DNA of 63,673 bases from 73-13 sp035556075 (GCA_035556075.1 DATMFQ010000017.1:1-63673); one strand, 5' to 3'. Counted from the first letter of the stretch, positions 34,621 to 42,980 are shown. Notes: generated by a model not told the origin, from the letters alone. A program made the numbers and translations.

Positions 34621-34802
34621 CGTCCGGCACGCTGTCCGTCATGAAGGAAGTTTGGACACGACGCGTGCACTATGCACCTCGCTGCCCCGAACGTCCTTCA
34701 CTCCGCACACCCTCCCGGCGATGCGCGCGGGTCCGGCAGGCTGCGGCGCGGGCGTCGCCTGGCCCGAGCCCGCCCCGTCGCGGGGATGCGAGACTAGCCG
34801 CC

Positions 34803-35459
34803 ATGAACGAGCTGCCCGCCCCGCGACCCCACCCCGAGCTCGAGCAACTCATCGCTGTCGCGGAGCGGCTCCGCGCGCCGGGCGGGTGCGCCTGGGATCG
34901 CGAGCAGACGCATTCCTCGCTCGTGCGCTATCTCGTGGAGGAGACGCACGAGCTCATCGAGGCGATCGAGGCCGGCGACGACGCGGAGCTCATCGAGGAG
35001 CTCGGCGACGTGCTGTACCAGGTGGTCTTCCACGCAGACATCGCGGCGGAGGCGGGGCGGTTCACGATCGAGGACGTCGCGCGACGCATGCGCGACAAGA
35101 TGGTGCATCGGCATCCCCATGTCTTCGGCGACACCGTCGCGGATACCCCCGACGCTGTGACGGCGATGTGGGACGAGCTCAAAGCGAGCGAGAAGCCGAG
35201 CCGGGACTCCGTGCTCGACGGGGTGCCGATCGGGATGCCCGCGCTGGCGCTCGCCGACAAGCTCCTCGGCAAGGCGGCGCGCGTCGATGTGACGGTCGAG
35301 CCGGCGCCCGTGCCCGTCGGGGAGGCTGAGCTCGGAGCGGAGCTCCTCGCGCTCGTCGCCGGGGCCCGCGAGGCCGGTCTCGACCCGGAGCGCGCGCTGC
35401 GTGCGGCGATCCGCGGACTCGAGTCCCGCATTCGTGCCGCCGAGGCCGCCACTGGCTGA
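34803..35459 (+). CDS. mazG: Nucleoside triphosphate pyrophosphohydrolase MazG
   Basis: 218 residues, an all-alpha NTP pyrophosphatase that removes aberrant or excess NTPs. The metal-binding pattern is visible: WDREQTHSSLVRYLVEETHELIEAIE then IEELGDVLYQVVFHADIA, that is ExxE followed by ExxD. A second conserved block VFGDTVADTPDAVTAMWDELKASEK is present, but the protein is shorter than the two-domain E. coli MazG, as in mycobacteria-type enzymes. The frame extends upstream to 34641, but ATG 34803 fits the family and lies seven bases after GAGACT. No mazEF genes are adjacent. Confidence 0.92.
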   Translation: MNELPAPRPHPELEQLIAVAERLRAPGGCAWDREQTHSSLVRYLVEETHELIEAIEAGDDAELIEELGDVLYQVVFHADIAAEAGRFTIEDVARRMRDKMVHRHPHVFGDTVADTPDAVTAMWDELKASEKPSRDSVLDGVPIGMPALALADKLLGKAARVDVTVEPAPVPVGEAELGAELLALVAGAREAGLDPERALRAAIRGLESRIRAAEAATG

Positions 35460-35499
35460 TCGCGGCGTGCTCGCGCTCCGGCGATGGCAGAATCGACGG

Positions 35500-36813
35500 G
35501 TGGCCCAGCCGGTGAATCCTCCGCGAGGAATGCGCGACTTCCTGCCCGCCGAGAAGGCGCGCCGTGAGGCGATCCTGCAGACGATCCGTGCCTCGTACCG
35601 TGCGCACGGCTTCCAGGAGATCGAGACGCCCGTCGCGGAGGACGCCGCACGGCTCAACGCGGGGCTCGGCGGCGACAACGAAAAGCTCGCCTTCGCGATC
35701 ATGCGGCGCGGCCTCGGCGTCGACGATCTGCGGGCGGCGGCCGAGGCGGGCTCCCCGCTCGAGCTGGCCGATCTCGGGCTGCGCTTCGACCTCACCGTCC
35801 CGCTCGCGCGCTTCACCGCGACCCACTGGCACGAGCTGCCGAAGCCGTTCCGCGCGATCCAGATCGCACCCGTGTGGCGGGCAGAGCGCCCGCAGCAGGG
35901 CCGGTACCGCCAGTTCGTGCAGTGCGATATCGACATCCTGGGGGAGCCGGGGCCGCTCGCCGAGGTCGAGCTCCTCACCGCGAGCGCCCGGACGATCCGC
36001 GCGCTCGGGATTCAGGAGTTCAGCATTCGGCTCAACGACCGGCAGCTGCTCGTGGCGGTCCTCGAGCACCTCGGCTTCCCGGCCGAGGAGCACGACACGG
36101 TGCTCATCGTCGTCGACAAGCTCGACAAGGTGGGGCCCGAGGGGGTCGTCGCGGAGCTCCGGTCGCGCAGCGGTTCTCCCGCGGCCGTCGAGGCGCTGCA
36201 CGCCCACCTGTTGCGGCCACAGACCCGCGAGTGGCTGCCGTTCGGCGAGGCGCAGATCCGCAAGGGCCTTCCCGCCGGCCTCGAGCACCCGGCCGTCGCG
36301 GCGCTCGCGTCAATCGGGGAGACGGTCCTCGAGGCGCTGCGGGCGCCCGGCGAGGATGTCGCGGCGAGTGGGCTCGTCCAGTTCGACCCCTGGCTCGTGC
36401 GCGGGATGGGGTATTACACGGGCCCGATCTTCGAACTCGCCCACCCGGATCTCGGCCACTCCTTCGGCGGTGGCGGCCGCTACGACGGCATGATCGGCCG
36501 GTTCCTCGGGACGGAGGTGCCGGCGGCCGGCATCTCGCTCGGCTTCGAGCGCCTGGTCGACCTGGTCGCGTCGACGGAGGATCGGACGAATGCGGTGGCG
36601 ATCGTCTACGCTGCTGCCGCGACTCCCGCTGACGTCGTCGCGGCGCGGGACCGCTTCGTCGCCGAGGGCCGCGTCGTCCGGCTCGTGCGCCGCCCGAAGC
36701 AGCTCGGCAAGGCGCTCGATCAGCTCGCCGCCGAGGGCGTCGGCGCATTCGTCGTCCTCGAGGCGGGCGCCGACATCGCCGCGCTCGAGCTCAAGCCGCT
36801 CGCCGCCCGCTGA
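35500..36813 (+). CDS. hisS: Histidyl-tRNA synthetase
   Basis: 437 residues, class II synthetase. Motif 1 region PPRGMRDFLPAEKARREAI, motif 2 APVWRAERPQQGRYRQFVQCDIDILGE, the His-specific LVRGMGYYTGPIFEL and GGGRYDGMIGRFLG, and motif 3 AAGISLGFERLVDLV are all present, followed by a C-terminal anticodon-binding domain. LRFDLTVPLARF and QCDIDILG resemble the eukaryotic/archaeal branch more than the E. coli-like LRPEGT form. GTG 35500 follows CAGAAT by six bases. Its place between mazG and eno is not the usual actinobacterial hisS locus, so it could be the only copy, a second copy or a transferred one. Confidence 0.92.
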   Translation: MAQPVNPPRGMRDFLPAEKARREAILQTIRASYRAHGFQEIETPVAEDAARLNAGLGGDNEKLAFAIMRRGLGVDDLRAAAEAGSPLELADLGLRFDLTVPLARFTATHWHELPKPFRAIQIAPVWRAERPQQGRYRQFVQCDIDILGEPGPLAEVELLTASARTIRALGIQEFSIRLNDRQLLVAVLEHLGFPAEEHDTVLIVVDKLDKVGPEGVVAELRSRSGSPAAVEALHAHLLRPQTREWLPFGEAQIRKGLPAGLEHPAVAALASIGETVLEALRAPGEDVAASGLVQFDPWLVRGMGYYTGPIFELAHPDLGHSFGGGGRYDGMIGRFLGTEVPAAGISLGFERLVDLVASTEDRTNAVAIVYAAAATPADVVAARDRFVAEGRVVRLVRRPKQLGKALDQLAAEGVGAFVVLEAGADIAALELKPLAAR

Positions 36814-36859
36814 GCGAGCGAGCCAGCCGAGCCGATCCAGCCGAGCGTGCCTGCCTGAG

Positions 36860-36927
36860 TGGCGGGTGATGCACTGAATGGCGGGCCTACGGGCTCCAAA
36901 ACCCGCCACCCGATGAAACGCCCGCCA
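36860..36927. repeat. Palindromic intergenic element between hisS and eno
   Basis: TGGCGGG occurs twice on the left (from 36860 and at about 36879) and its complement twice on the right (36902-36927), so two 7-bp stems flank an unpaired central stretch. It lies 46 bases after the hisS stop and may end that transcript. The rest of the 212-base gap holds the eno promoter. Confidence 0.45.
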
Positions 36928-36978
36928 ACCGGGTGCTTGCCGGATCGCCGAGCGGGCGAAACACCGAACCGGGCGGCA

Positions 36979-36984
36979 TAGGAT
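36979..36984 (+). promoter_or_regulatory. -10 box of eno
   Basis: TAGGAT, about 41 bases before the eno ATG. A short leader carries GAAGGAG, so eno is translated from a conventional ribosome binding site. Confidence 0.45.
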
Positions 36985-37025
36985 CGAGGGGCACCCGGCA
37001 CACCTGACGCCCCCGAAGGAGCAAC

Positions 37026-38306
37026 ATGGCCGCGATCGAAGCCGTCGGCGCCCGCGAGATCCTCGACTCCCGGGGTAACCCGACCGTCGAGGTCGAGGTG
37101 CTCCTTGAGGACGGGACGGTCGCCCGCGCCGCAGTGCCCAGCGGGGCCTCCACCGGTGCCTTCGAGGCGACCGAACTTCGTGACGGCGACCCCGGTCGCT
37201 ACGGCGGCAAGGGCGTCCTCACCGCCGTCGACAACGTGCTCGACTCCCTCGGCCCGGCCGTCGAGGATCTTGACGCCGCCGACCAGCGCCTCGTCGATGC
37301 CGCGCTCATCGAGGCCGATGGCACGGACAACAAGTCGCGACTCGGCGCGAACGCGATCCTTGGCGTGAGCCTCGCCGTCGCGAAGGCCGCCGCCGACTCG
37401 GCGGACCTCCCGCTCTTCCGCTACCTCGGCGGCCCGAACGCGCACGTCCTCCCGGTCCCGCTGCTCAACGTCATCAACGGCGGCGCCCACGCCGATACGA
37501 ATGTGGATATCCAGGAGTTCTTTGTCGTCCCGCACGGTGCGGAGAGCTTCGCCGAGGCGCTGCGCTGGGGGGCGGAGACGTACCACGCGCTCAAGTCGCT
37601 GCTCAAGTCGCGGGGACTTGCGACCGGGCTCGGCGATGAGGGCGGCTTCGCGCCGGAGTTGCCGAGCAATCGGGCCGCGCTCGACTTCCTGCTCGAGGCG
37701 ATCACGGCGGCGGGGTTTGCGCCGGGGCGGGACTTCTCCGTCGGGCTCGATGTCGCCTCGACCGAGTTCTTCCGGGACGGCCGCTACCACTTCGAGGGCC
37801 GCGAGCTCACCGCGGAGGAGCTGACCGCGTACTATGTCGACCTCGCGGGCAGCTACCCGCTCGCGACGATCGAGGACCCGCTCGCCGAGGACGACTGGGA
37901 CGGGTACGCGCATCTGACGGCAGCGCTCGGAGACCGGGTCCAGCTCGTCGGTGATGACCTGTTTGTCACGAATCCGGCCCGCCTCGCCGACGGTATCGCC
38001 CGCGGGGTGGCGAATTCGATCCTCGTCAAGGTGAATCAGATCGGCACGCTGACGGAGACGCTCGACGCGGTGAGCCTCGCGCAGCGCAGCGGGTACACCG
38101 CGATTCTGTCGCACCGCTCCGGTGAGACCGAGGACACGACGATCGCCGACCTCGCGGTCGCGGTGAACGGCGGGCAGATCAAGACGGGGGCCCCGGCTCG
38201 GAGCGACCGCGTGGCGAAGTACAATCAGCTCCTGCGCATCGAGGAGGAGCTGGGCGACGCGGCCGTGTATGCGGGCCGGACCGCCTTCCCTCGCCTCGTC
38301 GACTGA
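37026..38306 (+). CDS. eno: Enolase
   Basis: 426 residues, the standard size. It converts 2-phosphoglycerate to phosphoenolpyruvate in glycolysis. Conserved segments run from AREILDSRGNPTVEVEV and PSGASTGAFEATELRDGD (mobile loops) through NVINGGAHADTNVDIQEF, GDEGGFAPEL, the metal-binding TIEDPLAEDDW, and the catalytic LVKVNQIGTLTETLDA and SHRSGETEDTTIADLAV. ATG 37026 has GAAGGAG at the right distance. Followed after 163 bases by an M23 peptidase, then ftsB and DUF501, a widely conserved actinobacterial order. Confidence 0.98.
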   Translation: MAAIEAVGAREILDSRGNPTVEVEVLLEDGTVARAAVPSGASTGAFEATELRDGDPGRYGGKGVLTAVDNVLDSLGPAVEDLDAADQRLVDAALIEADGTDNKSRLGANAILGVSLAVAKAAADSADLPLFRYLGGPNAHVLPVPLLNVINGGAHADTNVDIQEFFVVPHGAESFAEALRWGAETYHALKSLLKSRGLATGLGDEGGFAPELPSNRAALDFLLEAITAAGFAPGRDFSVGLDVASTEFFRDGRYHFEGRELTAEELTAYYVDLAGSYPLATIEDPLAEDDWDGYAHLTAALGDRVQLVGDDLFVTNPARLADGIARGVANSILVKVNQIGTLTETLDAVSLAQRSGYTAILSHRSGETEDTTIADLAVAVNGGQIKTGAPARSDRVAKYNQLLRIEEELGDAAVYAGRTAFPRLVD

Positions 38307-38339
38307 GTCGGCTGAGCTCCACTGCACAGGGGGCGGCGA

Positions 38340-38361
38340 GCCTTCAAGCACCGCTTGAGGC
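38340..38361 (+). terminator. Hairpin after eno
   Basis: GCCTTCAAGC (38340-38349) pairs with GCTTGAGGC (38353-38361) with one bulged base and a three-base loop, 34 bases after the eno stop. No T-run follows. The remaining ~105 bases before the M23 gene hold a possible TACCCT -10 box at 38403-38408 and nothing else I recognise. Confidence 0.45.
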
Positions 38362-38469
38362 AGGATGCAGGCCCGCTCTCAGGGTTTGTGCTGGACCGCT
38401 GGTACCCTGGTCGGATCGCGTTGCGGCACCGCGTCACTCGAGTGTGTGCGGTAGCGACGTACTACTGCC

Positions 38470-39123
38470 ATGAAACGACTTCTCGTAATCGCCGTCGCGA
38501 CCGCCCTGATTATCGGGGTGAGCCTTCCCGCGGCCGCCATCAGCACAACCGATCACCCCGCCACGGCGATGGCCGCGGAGCCGCTGGCCGGTGCCGCCGC
38601 CGACCAGGACGTCGCGCTCAGCATCGCCGCCGGGGTGGTGAACGCACGCGAGAGCTTCTCGGCCGAGCCGAAGCCCGCGCCCCCGCCACCCGTGGCAACT
38701 TACTGGAGCAACGTCTACAGCGGGCCCATTTCGGATGCGTGGCTCGGCTACCTCCCGGTATGGCCGGCGAACCCCGGCAGCCTCGTCGACGGCTTCGGCC
38801 CGCGCGGCGGCGGCTTCCACGGCGGCATCGACCTCTTCGCCGGCTATGGCTCGACGATCGTCGCCGCCGGTGCCGGGACGGTCACGGTCGTCGCCACGCA
38901 CTGGAGCTGGGGCCACATGGTCAAGATCGACCACGGCGGCGGTGTCCAGACGCTCTACGCGCACATGATCGACGGCTCGGCCATGGTCGCCCCCGGCCAG
39001 TGGGTCGAGGCGGGCACGCCGATCGGTCTGCTTGGCGAGACGGGCGAGGCCTACGGCGCGCACCTCCACTTCGAGGTCTACCTCAACGGGCAGAAGGCCG
39101 ATCCCCTGGGGTTCCTCCCCTGA
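38470..39123 (+). CDS. Secreted M23 (LytM-type) peptidase-domain protein
   Basis: 217 residues. A signal peptide covers about residues 1-23 (MKRLLVIAVATALIIGVSLPAAA). A Pro/Ala-rich linker (67-75) leads to an M23 domain: GFGPRGGGFHGGIDLFAG with zinc ligands His117 and Asp121, LYAHM with His165, and AHLHFEVYLNG with His198/His200. All four zinc-site residues are kept, so it may cut peptidoglycan cross-links, or act as an activator. It is small and has no wall-binding domain. Its position right before ftsB suggests a role in wall splitting at division; that is inference. Confidence 0.88.
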   Translation: MKRLLVIAVATALIIGVSLPAAAISTTDHPATAMAAEPLAGAAADQDVALSIAAGVVNARESFSAEPKPAPPPPVATYWSNVYSGPISDAWLGYLPVWPANPGSLVDGFGPRGGGFHGGIDLFAGYGSTIVAAGAGTVTVVATHWSWGHMVKIDHGGGVQTLYAHMIDGSAMVAPGQWVEAGTPIGLLGETGEAYGAHLHFEVYLNGQKADPLGFLP

Positions 39124-39140
39124 TCCTCAGCCGACGCCCG

Positions 39141-39146
39141 TAGCCT
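39141..39146 (+). promoter_or_regulatory. -10 box of the ftsB operon
   Basis: TAGCCT with six bases to ATG 39153. Confidence 0.45.
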
Positions 39147-39152
39147 TATGGC

Positions 39153-39713
39153 ATGGTGCGCGGCCAGGGACCCCGGCGCCCGGGTACGCGCCCGGACGCG
39201 ACGGGCAGGCGCGCCCCGCGGGAGCGCCCGATACGCATCGCCGTCACCGCGCACGAGGAGACGGCGGCGGAGCGATGGCTCCGCACGCTCCGGCTGTCCG
39301 GCTTCAGCGTCATCCTGCTCGGGCTCCTCATCCTCGCCGTCATCGTCCTCGCGCCGGGGCTGCGCACGCTCGTCGAGCAGCAGCAGCAGATCGCCGCGCT
39401 CGAACACACCGCCCAGGAGGGCCGTGACACGGTGACCCACCTCGAGGCGGAGCTCGACCGCTGGAGCGACCCTGCCTACATCGAGACGCAGGCGCGGGAC
39501 CGGCTGCTGTTCATCTACCCGGGAGAGTCAAGCTTCCTCCTCACCAATTGGCAGGCACCCGAGGGGGACGGCGACGACCTCGCCCCGACGACGCAGATCC
39601 GGGCGACGCAGATCGACTGGCTCGGCGGGCTGCTCGCCGCGACCTTCGAGGCGGGGCTGACCGACGCGACCGCCGAGGATCTGCCGCTCTTGCCCGCGGG
39701 GGTGTTCCGGTGA
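39153..39713 (+). CDS. ftsB: FtsB/DivIC-family cell division protein
   Basis: 186 residues. A basic cytoplasmic part (1-48) is followed by one membrane helix (about 51-71, FSVILLGLLILAVIVLAPG), a coiled coil (LVEQQQQIAALEHTAQEGRDTVTHLEAELDRW) and the family signature WSDPAYIETQARDRLLFIYPGE. FtsB bridges FtsL and FtsQ in the septal wall synthase complex. The last ~60 residues are an extension of unknown function. The stop overlaps the next start by one base (TGATG). Confidence 0.88.
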   Translation: MVRGQGPRRPGTRPDATGRRAPRERPIRIAVTAHEETAAERWLRTLRLSGFSVILLGLLILAVIVLAPGLRTLVEQQQQIAALEHTAQEGRDTVTHLEAELDRWSDPAYIETQARDRLLFIYPGESSFLLTNWQAPEGDGDDLAPTTQIRATQIDWLGGLLAATFEAGLTDATAEDLPLLPAGVFR

Positions 39714-40216
39714 TGACGCCAGCGACCGAGGCGGACCTCGCGACGATGGCCGAGCAGCTCGGCCGCCCGATGCGCGACGTCGTCGGCATCGCGGCACGCT
39801 GCGTCTGTGGTCGCCCGACCGTCGTCGCGACGAAGCCGCGCCTGAGTGACGGCACCCCCTTCCCGACGTTCTACTACCTCACCCACCCCGCCGCGAGCGC
39901 TGCCGCGTCCCGGCTCGAGGCCTCCGGCCGCATGGCTGACTACACGGCGATGCTGATCGACGAACTCGGGGCGTCGTACGCGGCTGCGCACGACGCATTC
40001 CTCGCCGATCGCCTTGCCCATGGCGATGTCCCCGAGATCGCGGGCATCTCCGCGGGCGGCATGCCGACGCGGGTGAAGTGCCTCCACGCCCTCATCGCGC
40101 ACTCGCTCGCCGCGGGCGGCGGGGTCAACCCGATCGGCGACCTCGCGCTCGCGGAGTGCGGCTGGTCACCCGAGGTATGTGCGTGCGCGCCGAGCCCGAC
40201 GGCGGTGGACGAATGA
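39713..40216 (+). CDS. DUF501 family protein
   Basis: 167 residues of the DUF501 family, nearly always found behind ftsB in actinobacteria. Conserved features: LGRPMRDVVGIAARCVCGRPTVVATKPRLSDGTPFPTFYYLTHP, SRLEASGRMADYTAML, and GMPTRVKCLHALIAHSLAAGGGVNPIGD. Cys pairs (CVCG, VKCLH, VCAC) suggest metal binding. Function unknown; the fixed neighbourhood hints at envelope or division biology. ATG 39713 overlaps the ftsB stop; GTG 39710 is also in frame. The end overlaps the subtilase start by four bases. Confidence 0.88.
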   Translation: MTPATEADLATMAEQLGRPMRDVVGIAARCVCGRPTVVATKPRLSDGTPFPTFYYLTHPAASAAASRLEASGRMADYTAMLIDELGASYAAAHDAFLADRLAHGDVPEIAGISAGGMPTRVKCLHALIAHSLAAGGGVNPIGDLALAECGWSPEVCACAPSPTAVDE

Positions 40217-41496
40217 GGAGCTCGCCCCCGTCGCCCGCCCCGCGGCGGACCGCTGGCCGCGTGGGCGGCGTGCTCGGCGCGGCGGCGCTCGCGGGCGCGA
40301 TGGCCCTCGGGGTCGCGGCGCCCGCGCACGCCGACGTGGTGCGCGATGCCGAGTACTGGCTCGACGAGTACGGCATCCGTGCCGCCTGGCAGACGACCCA
40401 GGGCGAGGGCGTGACGATCGCGATCATCGACACGGGGGTCGACCCGAACGTGCGCGAGCTGCGGGGGGCCGTGCTCGAGGGCGCAGACTTCTCCGGGCTT
40501 GGCGACCCGCTCGGCTGGGCACCGGTCGGCGGTGAGTCAGGCGAGCACGGCACGCTTGTGGCGACGATGGCGGCCGGTCGGGGCTCCGGTCCCGGCAGCG
40601 GCGTCATCGGGGTGGCCCCGGGTGCCAAGATCCTGCCGATCTCGATCGGTTTCGGCGGGGAGCGCGACTCGGACGTGCAGATTGCGGAGGCGGTCCGCTT
40701 CGCGGTCGACCACGGCGCCGATGTCATCAACATGTCACTGACCCGCAATACCCTCGAGTGGCCGGTGTCCTGGGATGAGGCGTTCCTCTACGCGGCCGCG
40801 CACGATGTCGTCATCGTCGCTGCGGCGGGCAATCGCGCTGCCGGCACGACGGTCGTCGGCGCCCCCGCGACGATGCCCGGCGTGCTGACGGTCGCCGGGG
40901 TCGATCGATTCGGCAACGCGAGCGAGGATGCCTCGAGTCAGGGCATCACGATCAGCGTCGCCGCCCCGAGCGAGGAGCTCGTCGGCGTCGCCCCGGGCGG
41001 CGGGTACCGGCAGTGGAGCGGCACGAGCGGCTCCGCGCCCCTCGTCGCCGGCGTTGTCGCGCTCGTGCGCGCCGCGCACCCCGAGCTCGATGTCGCGAAC
41101 GTCATCAACCGCATCGTCACGACCGCCCGAGACGTGGGACCGGCCGGGCAGGACGCCTGGTACGGCTATGGGCTCATCGACGCCAAGGCGGCGGTGTCGG
41201 CGATCGTGCCGAGGGTCGCGGCGAACCCGATGGGCGACCTCGCGGAGTGGGTCCGGGTGTACCGCCCGACCGAGTCGGAGCCGGTCCCCCTGCCGACCCC
41301 GGTCGTCATCGTCCCTGAGGCGCCGGTCATCGTCGCGACGGGGGCGCGCAGTCCCACGGGCGTGCTGCTGCCCTCGATCGAGCTGCTGCGCGCACAGGGC
41401 CCGGCGGCGCTCACGGTCACCGCATTCCTCGCCGGTCTCGCCGGTCTCGGGGTGTGGGGCTGGCGGGGAATCTCGAGGGCTCGTGATCGTCGCTAG
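40213..41496 (+). CDS. Secreted membrane-anchored subtilisin-like serine protease (S8)
   Basis: 427 residues. An N-terminal Arg-rich signal with hydrophobic core ends near APAHA (residue 40). The catalytic triad is Asp73 (AIIDTGVDPN), His112 (GEHGTLVATMAAG) and Ser272 (SGTSGSAPLVAG), with oxyanion Asn in AAAGNRA. After a Pro-rich linker (about 355-375) a single helix near the end (ALTVTAFLAGLAGLGVWGW) and a basic tail anchor it, the layout of mycosin-type proteases. No type VII secretion genes are in the window, so an ESX link cannot be claimed. ATG overlaps the DUF501 stop (ATGA). Confidence 0.9.
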   Translation: MRSSPPSPAPRRTAGRVGGVLGAAALAGAMALGVAAPAHADVVRDAEYWLDEYGIRAAWQTTQGEGVTIAIIDTGVDPNVRELRGAVLEGADFSGLGDPLGWAPVGGESGEHGTLVATMAAGRGSGPGSGVIGVAPGAKILPISIGFGGERDSDVQIAEAVRFAVDHGADVINMSLTRNTLEWPVSWDEAFLYAAAHDVVIVAAAGNRAAGTTVVGAPATMPGVLTVAGVDRFGNASEDASSQGITISVAAPSEELVGVAPGGGYRQWSGTSGSAPLVAGVVALVRAAHPELDVANVINRIVTTARDVGPAGQDAWYGYGLIDAKAAVSAIVPRVAANPMGDLAEWVRVYRPTESEPVPLPTPVVIVPEAPVIVATGARSPTGVLLPSIELLRAQGPAALTVTAFLAGLAGLGVWGWRGISRARDRR

Positions 41497-41499
41497 AAT
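41494..41499 (+). promoter_or_regulatory. -10 box of ndh
   Basis: TAGAAT overlaps the stop codon of the protease gene. Transcription would start near 41506, after the in-frame ATG at 41503, which supports GTG 41551 as the ndh start. Confidence 0.4.
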
Positions 41500-41550
41500 C
41501 GGATGTCCGCATTCCTGCGTCAGGCGACGCAACTGAGGAGACTGCAACTC

Positions 41551-42885
41551 GTGCCCAAGATTCTGATCGTCGGCGGCGGCTACGCCGGTTTTTACACGGC
41601 CTGGACCCTGGAGCGGCGGCTTGGTCGGCGCGAAGCCGAGGTCGTCCTCGTGGACCCGAGGACGTCGATGACGTATCAGCCCTTCCTTCCGGAGGTCGCG
41701 GCGGGCTCGATCGAGCCGCGGCACATCGTGGTCTCGCACCGGCGGCACCTGAAGCGCACGAGTATCGTGCAGGCGCGGGTCACCGCGATCGACCCCGAGG
41801 CGAAGGTGGCGACCCTGACGCCGGCGACCGGCGAGCCGTGGCAGGAGTCCTACGACACGCTCGTCGTCACGGCGGGCTCGGTCACCCGCACCTTCCCGAT
41901 CCCGGGCCTCGCGGACACCGCGATCGGGATGAAGAATGTGGAGGAAGCGGTGTCGGTGCGCGACCGGCTCGTGGCGAACTTCGAACGCGCCGCCGCCCTG
42001 CCGGACTCGCCCGAGAAGCGGCGACTGCTCAATGTGACCGTCGTCGGCGGCGGCTTCGCCGGGGTGGAGACGATCGGTGAGCTGCGGAGCCTCGGCTCCT
42101 ACCTGCTGCGGCGCTTCCCGACGATCTCCTTCGAGGAGACCAGCTACCACCTCGTCGAGGCGATGGGCCGGATCATGCCGGAGGTGTCGGAGCAGTCCGC
42201 GAAGTGGGTCGTTGGCCACCTCGAGCGCCGCGGCATCCAGGTGCACCTCAACACCTCGCTCACCGCCGCGACCGACGGTGTGCTCGAGCTCGGTGACGGC
42301 ACGACCTTCGAGTCGGATCTCCTTATCTGGACGGCTGGCGTCATGGCACACCCGACCGCGAAGGGCTTCGGGTTGCCGATGGACGAGCGTGGCCGTGTCC
42401 GCTCCTCGGCGACCCTCCAGGTCGTCGACGACGACGGCACGGTCATCGAGGGTGTTTGGGCCGCGGGTGATGTCGCGGCCGTGCCGGACCTGTCGGGCGG
42501 CGGGGTTGGCGGCTTCTGCGTGCCGAACGCGCAGCACGCGGTTCGGCAGGCGAAGCGGATGGCGAAGAACATCGTGGCGGAGCTGCGCGGCGACGCCCCG
42601 AAGGACTACGTGCACAAGAACGCGGGCGCCGTTGCCGGCCTCGGCCTCTGGCACGGCGTCATGCAGTCGGGCGGCTTCGCGATGCGCGGCCCGCTCGCCT
42701 GGCTCGCCCACCGCGGCTACCACGGCCTCGCGATGCCGACGTGGGAGCGCAAGCTCCGCGTCTTCGGCGACTGGGTCGGCGGGTTCTTCCTCCGCCGCGA
42801 CATCGTCGGGCTCGAGCTGACGGCGCCGCGCGCGGCATTCGCGGAATATGCGGTCCGACCCGCCCCGGCGGCCAAGAAGTCCTGA
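41551..42885 (+). CDS. ndh: Type II NADH:quinone oxidoreductase (NDH-2)
   Basis: 444 residues. A monotopic membrane flavoenzyme passing electrons from NADH to menaquinone without proton pumping. First dinucleotide fold KILIVGGGYAGFYTAWTLE binds FAD; second fold NVTVVGGGFAGVETIGEL binds NADH; then VWAAGDVAAVPD and PNAQHAVRQAKRMAKNI (quinone-site region), and a C-terminal amphipathic stretch. Start at GTG 41551: GGAG lies about ten bases upstream and the FAD fold begins at once. The upstream ATG 41503 is too near the TAGAAT box to lie on the message. Confidence 0.93.
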   Translation: MPKILIVGGGYAGFYTAWTLERRLGRREAEVVLVDPRTSMTYQPFLPEVAAGSIEPRHIVVSHRRHLKRTSIVQARVTAIDPEAKVATLTPATGEPWQESYDTLVVTAGSVTRTFPIPGLADTAIGMKNVEEAVSVRDRLVANFERAAALPDSPEKRRLLNVTVVGGGFAGVETIGELRSLGSYLLRRFPTISFEETSYHLVEAMGRIMPEVSEQSAKWVVGHLERRGIQVHLNTSLTAATDGVLELGDGTTFESDLLIWTAGVMAHPTAKGFGLPMDERGRVRSSATLQVVDDDGTVIEGVWAAGDVAAVPDLSGGGVGGFCVPNAQHAVRQAKRMAKNIVAELRGDAPKDYVHKNAGAVAGLGLWHGVMQSGGFAMRGPLAWLAHRGYHGLAMPTWERKLRVFGDWVGGFFLRRDIVGLELTAPRAAFAEYAVRPAPAAKKS

Positions 42886-42905
42886 GCGCCAATAGGCTGG
42901 CTCCT

Positions 42906-42979
42906 GCCCCGGTAGCCCAACTGGCAGAGGCAGGCGGCTTAAACCCGCTCCAGTGCGGGTTCGATCCCCGTCCGGGGCA
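42906..42979 (+). tRNA. tRNA with UAA anticodon (Leu, UUA codon) but class-I shape
   Basis: 74 bases. Acceptor GCCCCGG/CCGGGGC, discriminator A, no encoded CCA. D-arm with TGG in the loop and a C-A mismatch at the inner pair. Anticodon stem GGCGG/CCGCT with loop CTTAAAC, giving anticodon TAA. Variable region only five bases (CCAGT). T-arm GCGGG-TTCGATC-CCCGT. The UAA anticodon reads the Leu codon UUA, yet canonical tRNA-Leu is class II with a long variable arm. It sits between ndh and a lipoprotein gene whose -10 box begins two bases after the tRNA. The cloverleaf is clear; the amino acid identity is less so. Confidence 0.85.
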
Positions 42980-42980
42980 C

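Noticed and set aside
34641..34802. N-terminal extension of mazG from an ATG at 34641
   Set aside because: The added ~54 residues are Arg/Pro/Ser-rich, not part of the family, and the promoter-like GAGACT lies just before ATG 34803.
34803..35459. Reading mazG as part of a MazEF toxin-antitoxin system
   Set aside because: No mazE or mazF is adjacent; the MazF-type gene at 22.8 kb is far away and separately organised.
38307..38469. Possible c-di-AMP (ydaO-type) riboswitch before the M23 peptidase gene
   Set aside because: Such riboswitches often precede wall hydrolases in actinobacteria, but I could not find the conserved core; only a small terminator-like hairpin and a possible -10 box are visible.
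40213..41496. Assignment of the subtilase as MycP of a type VII secretion system
   Set aside because: The domain layout fits, but no esx or ecc genes are in the window, so only the general S8 call is supported.
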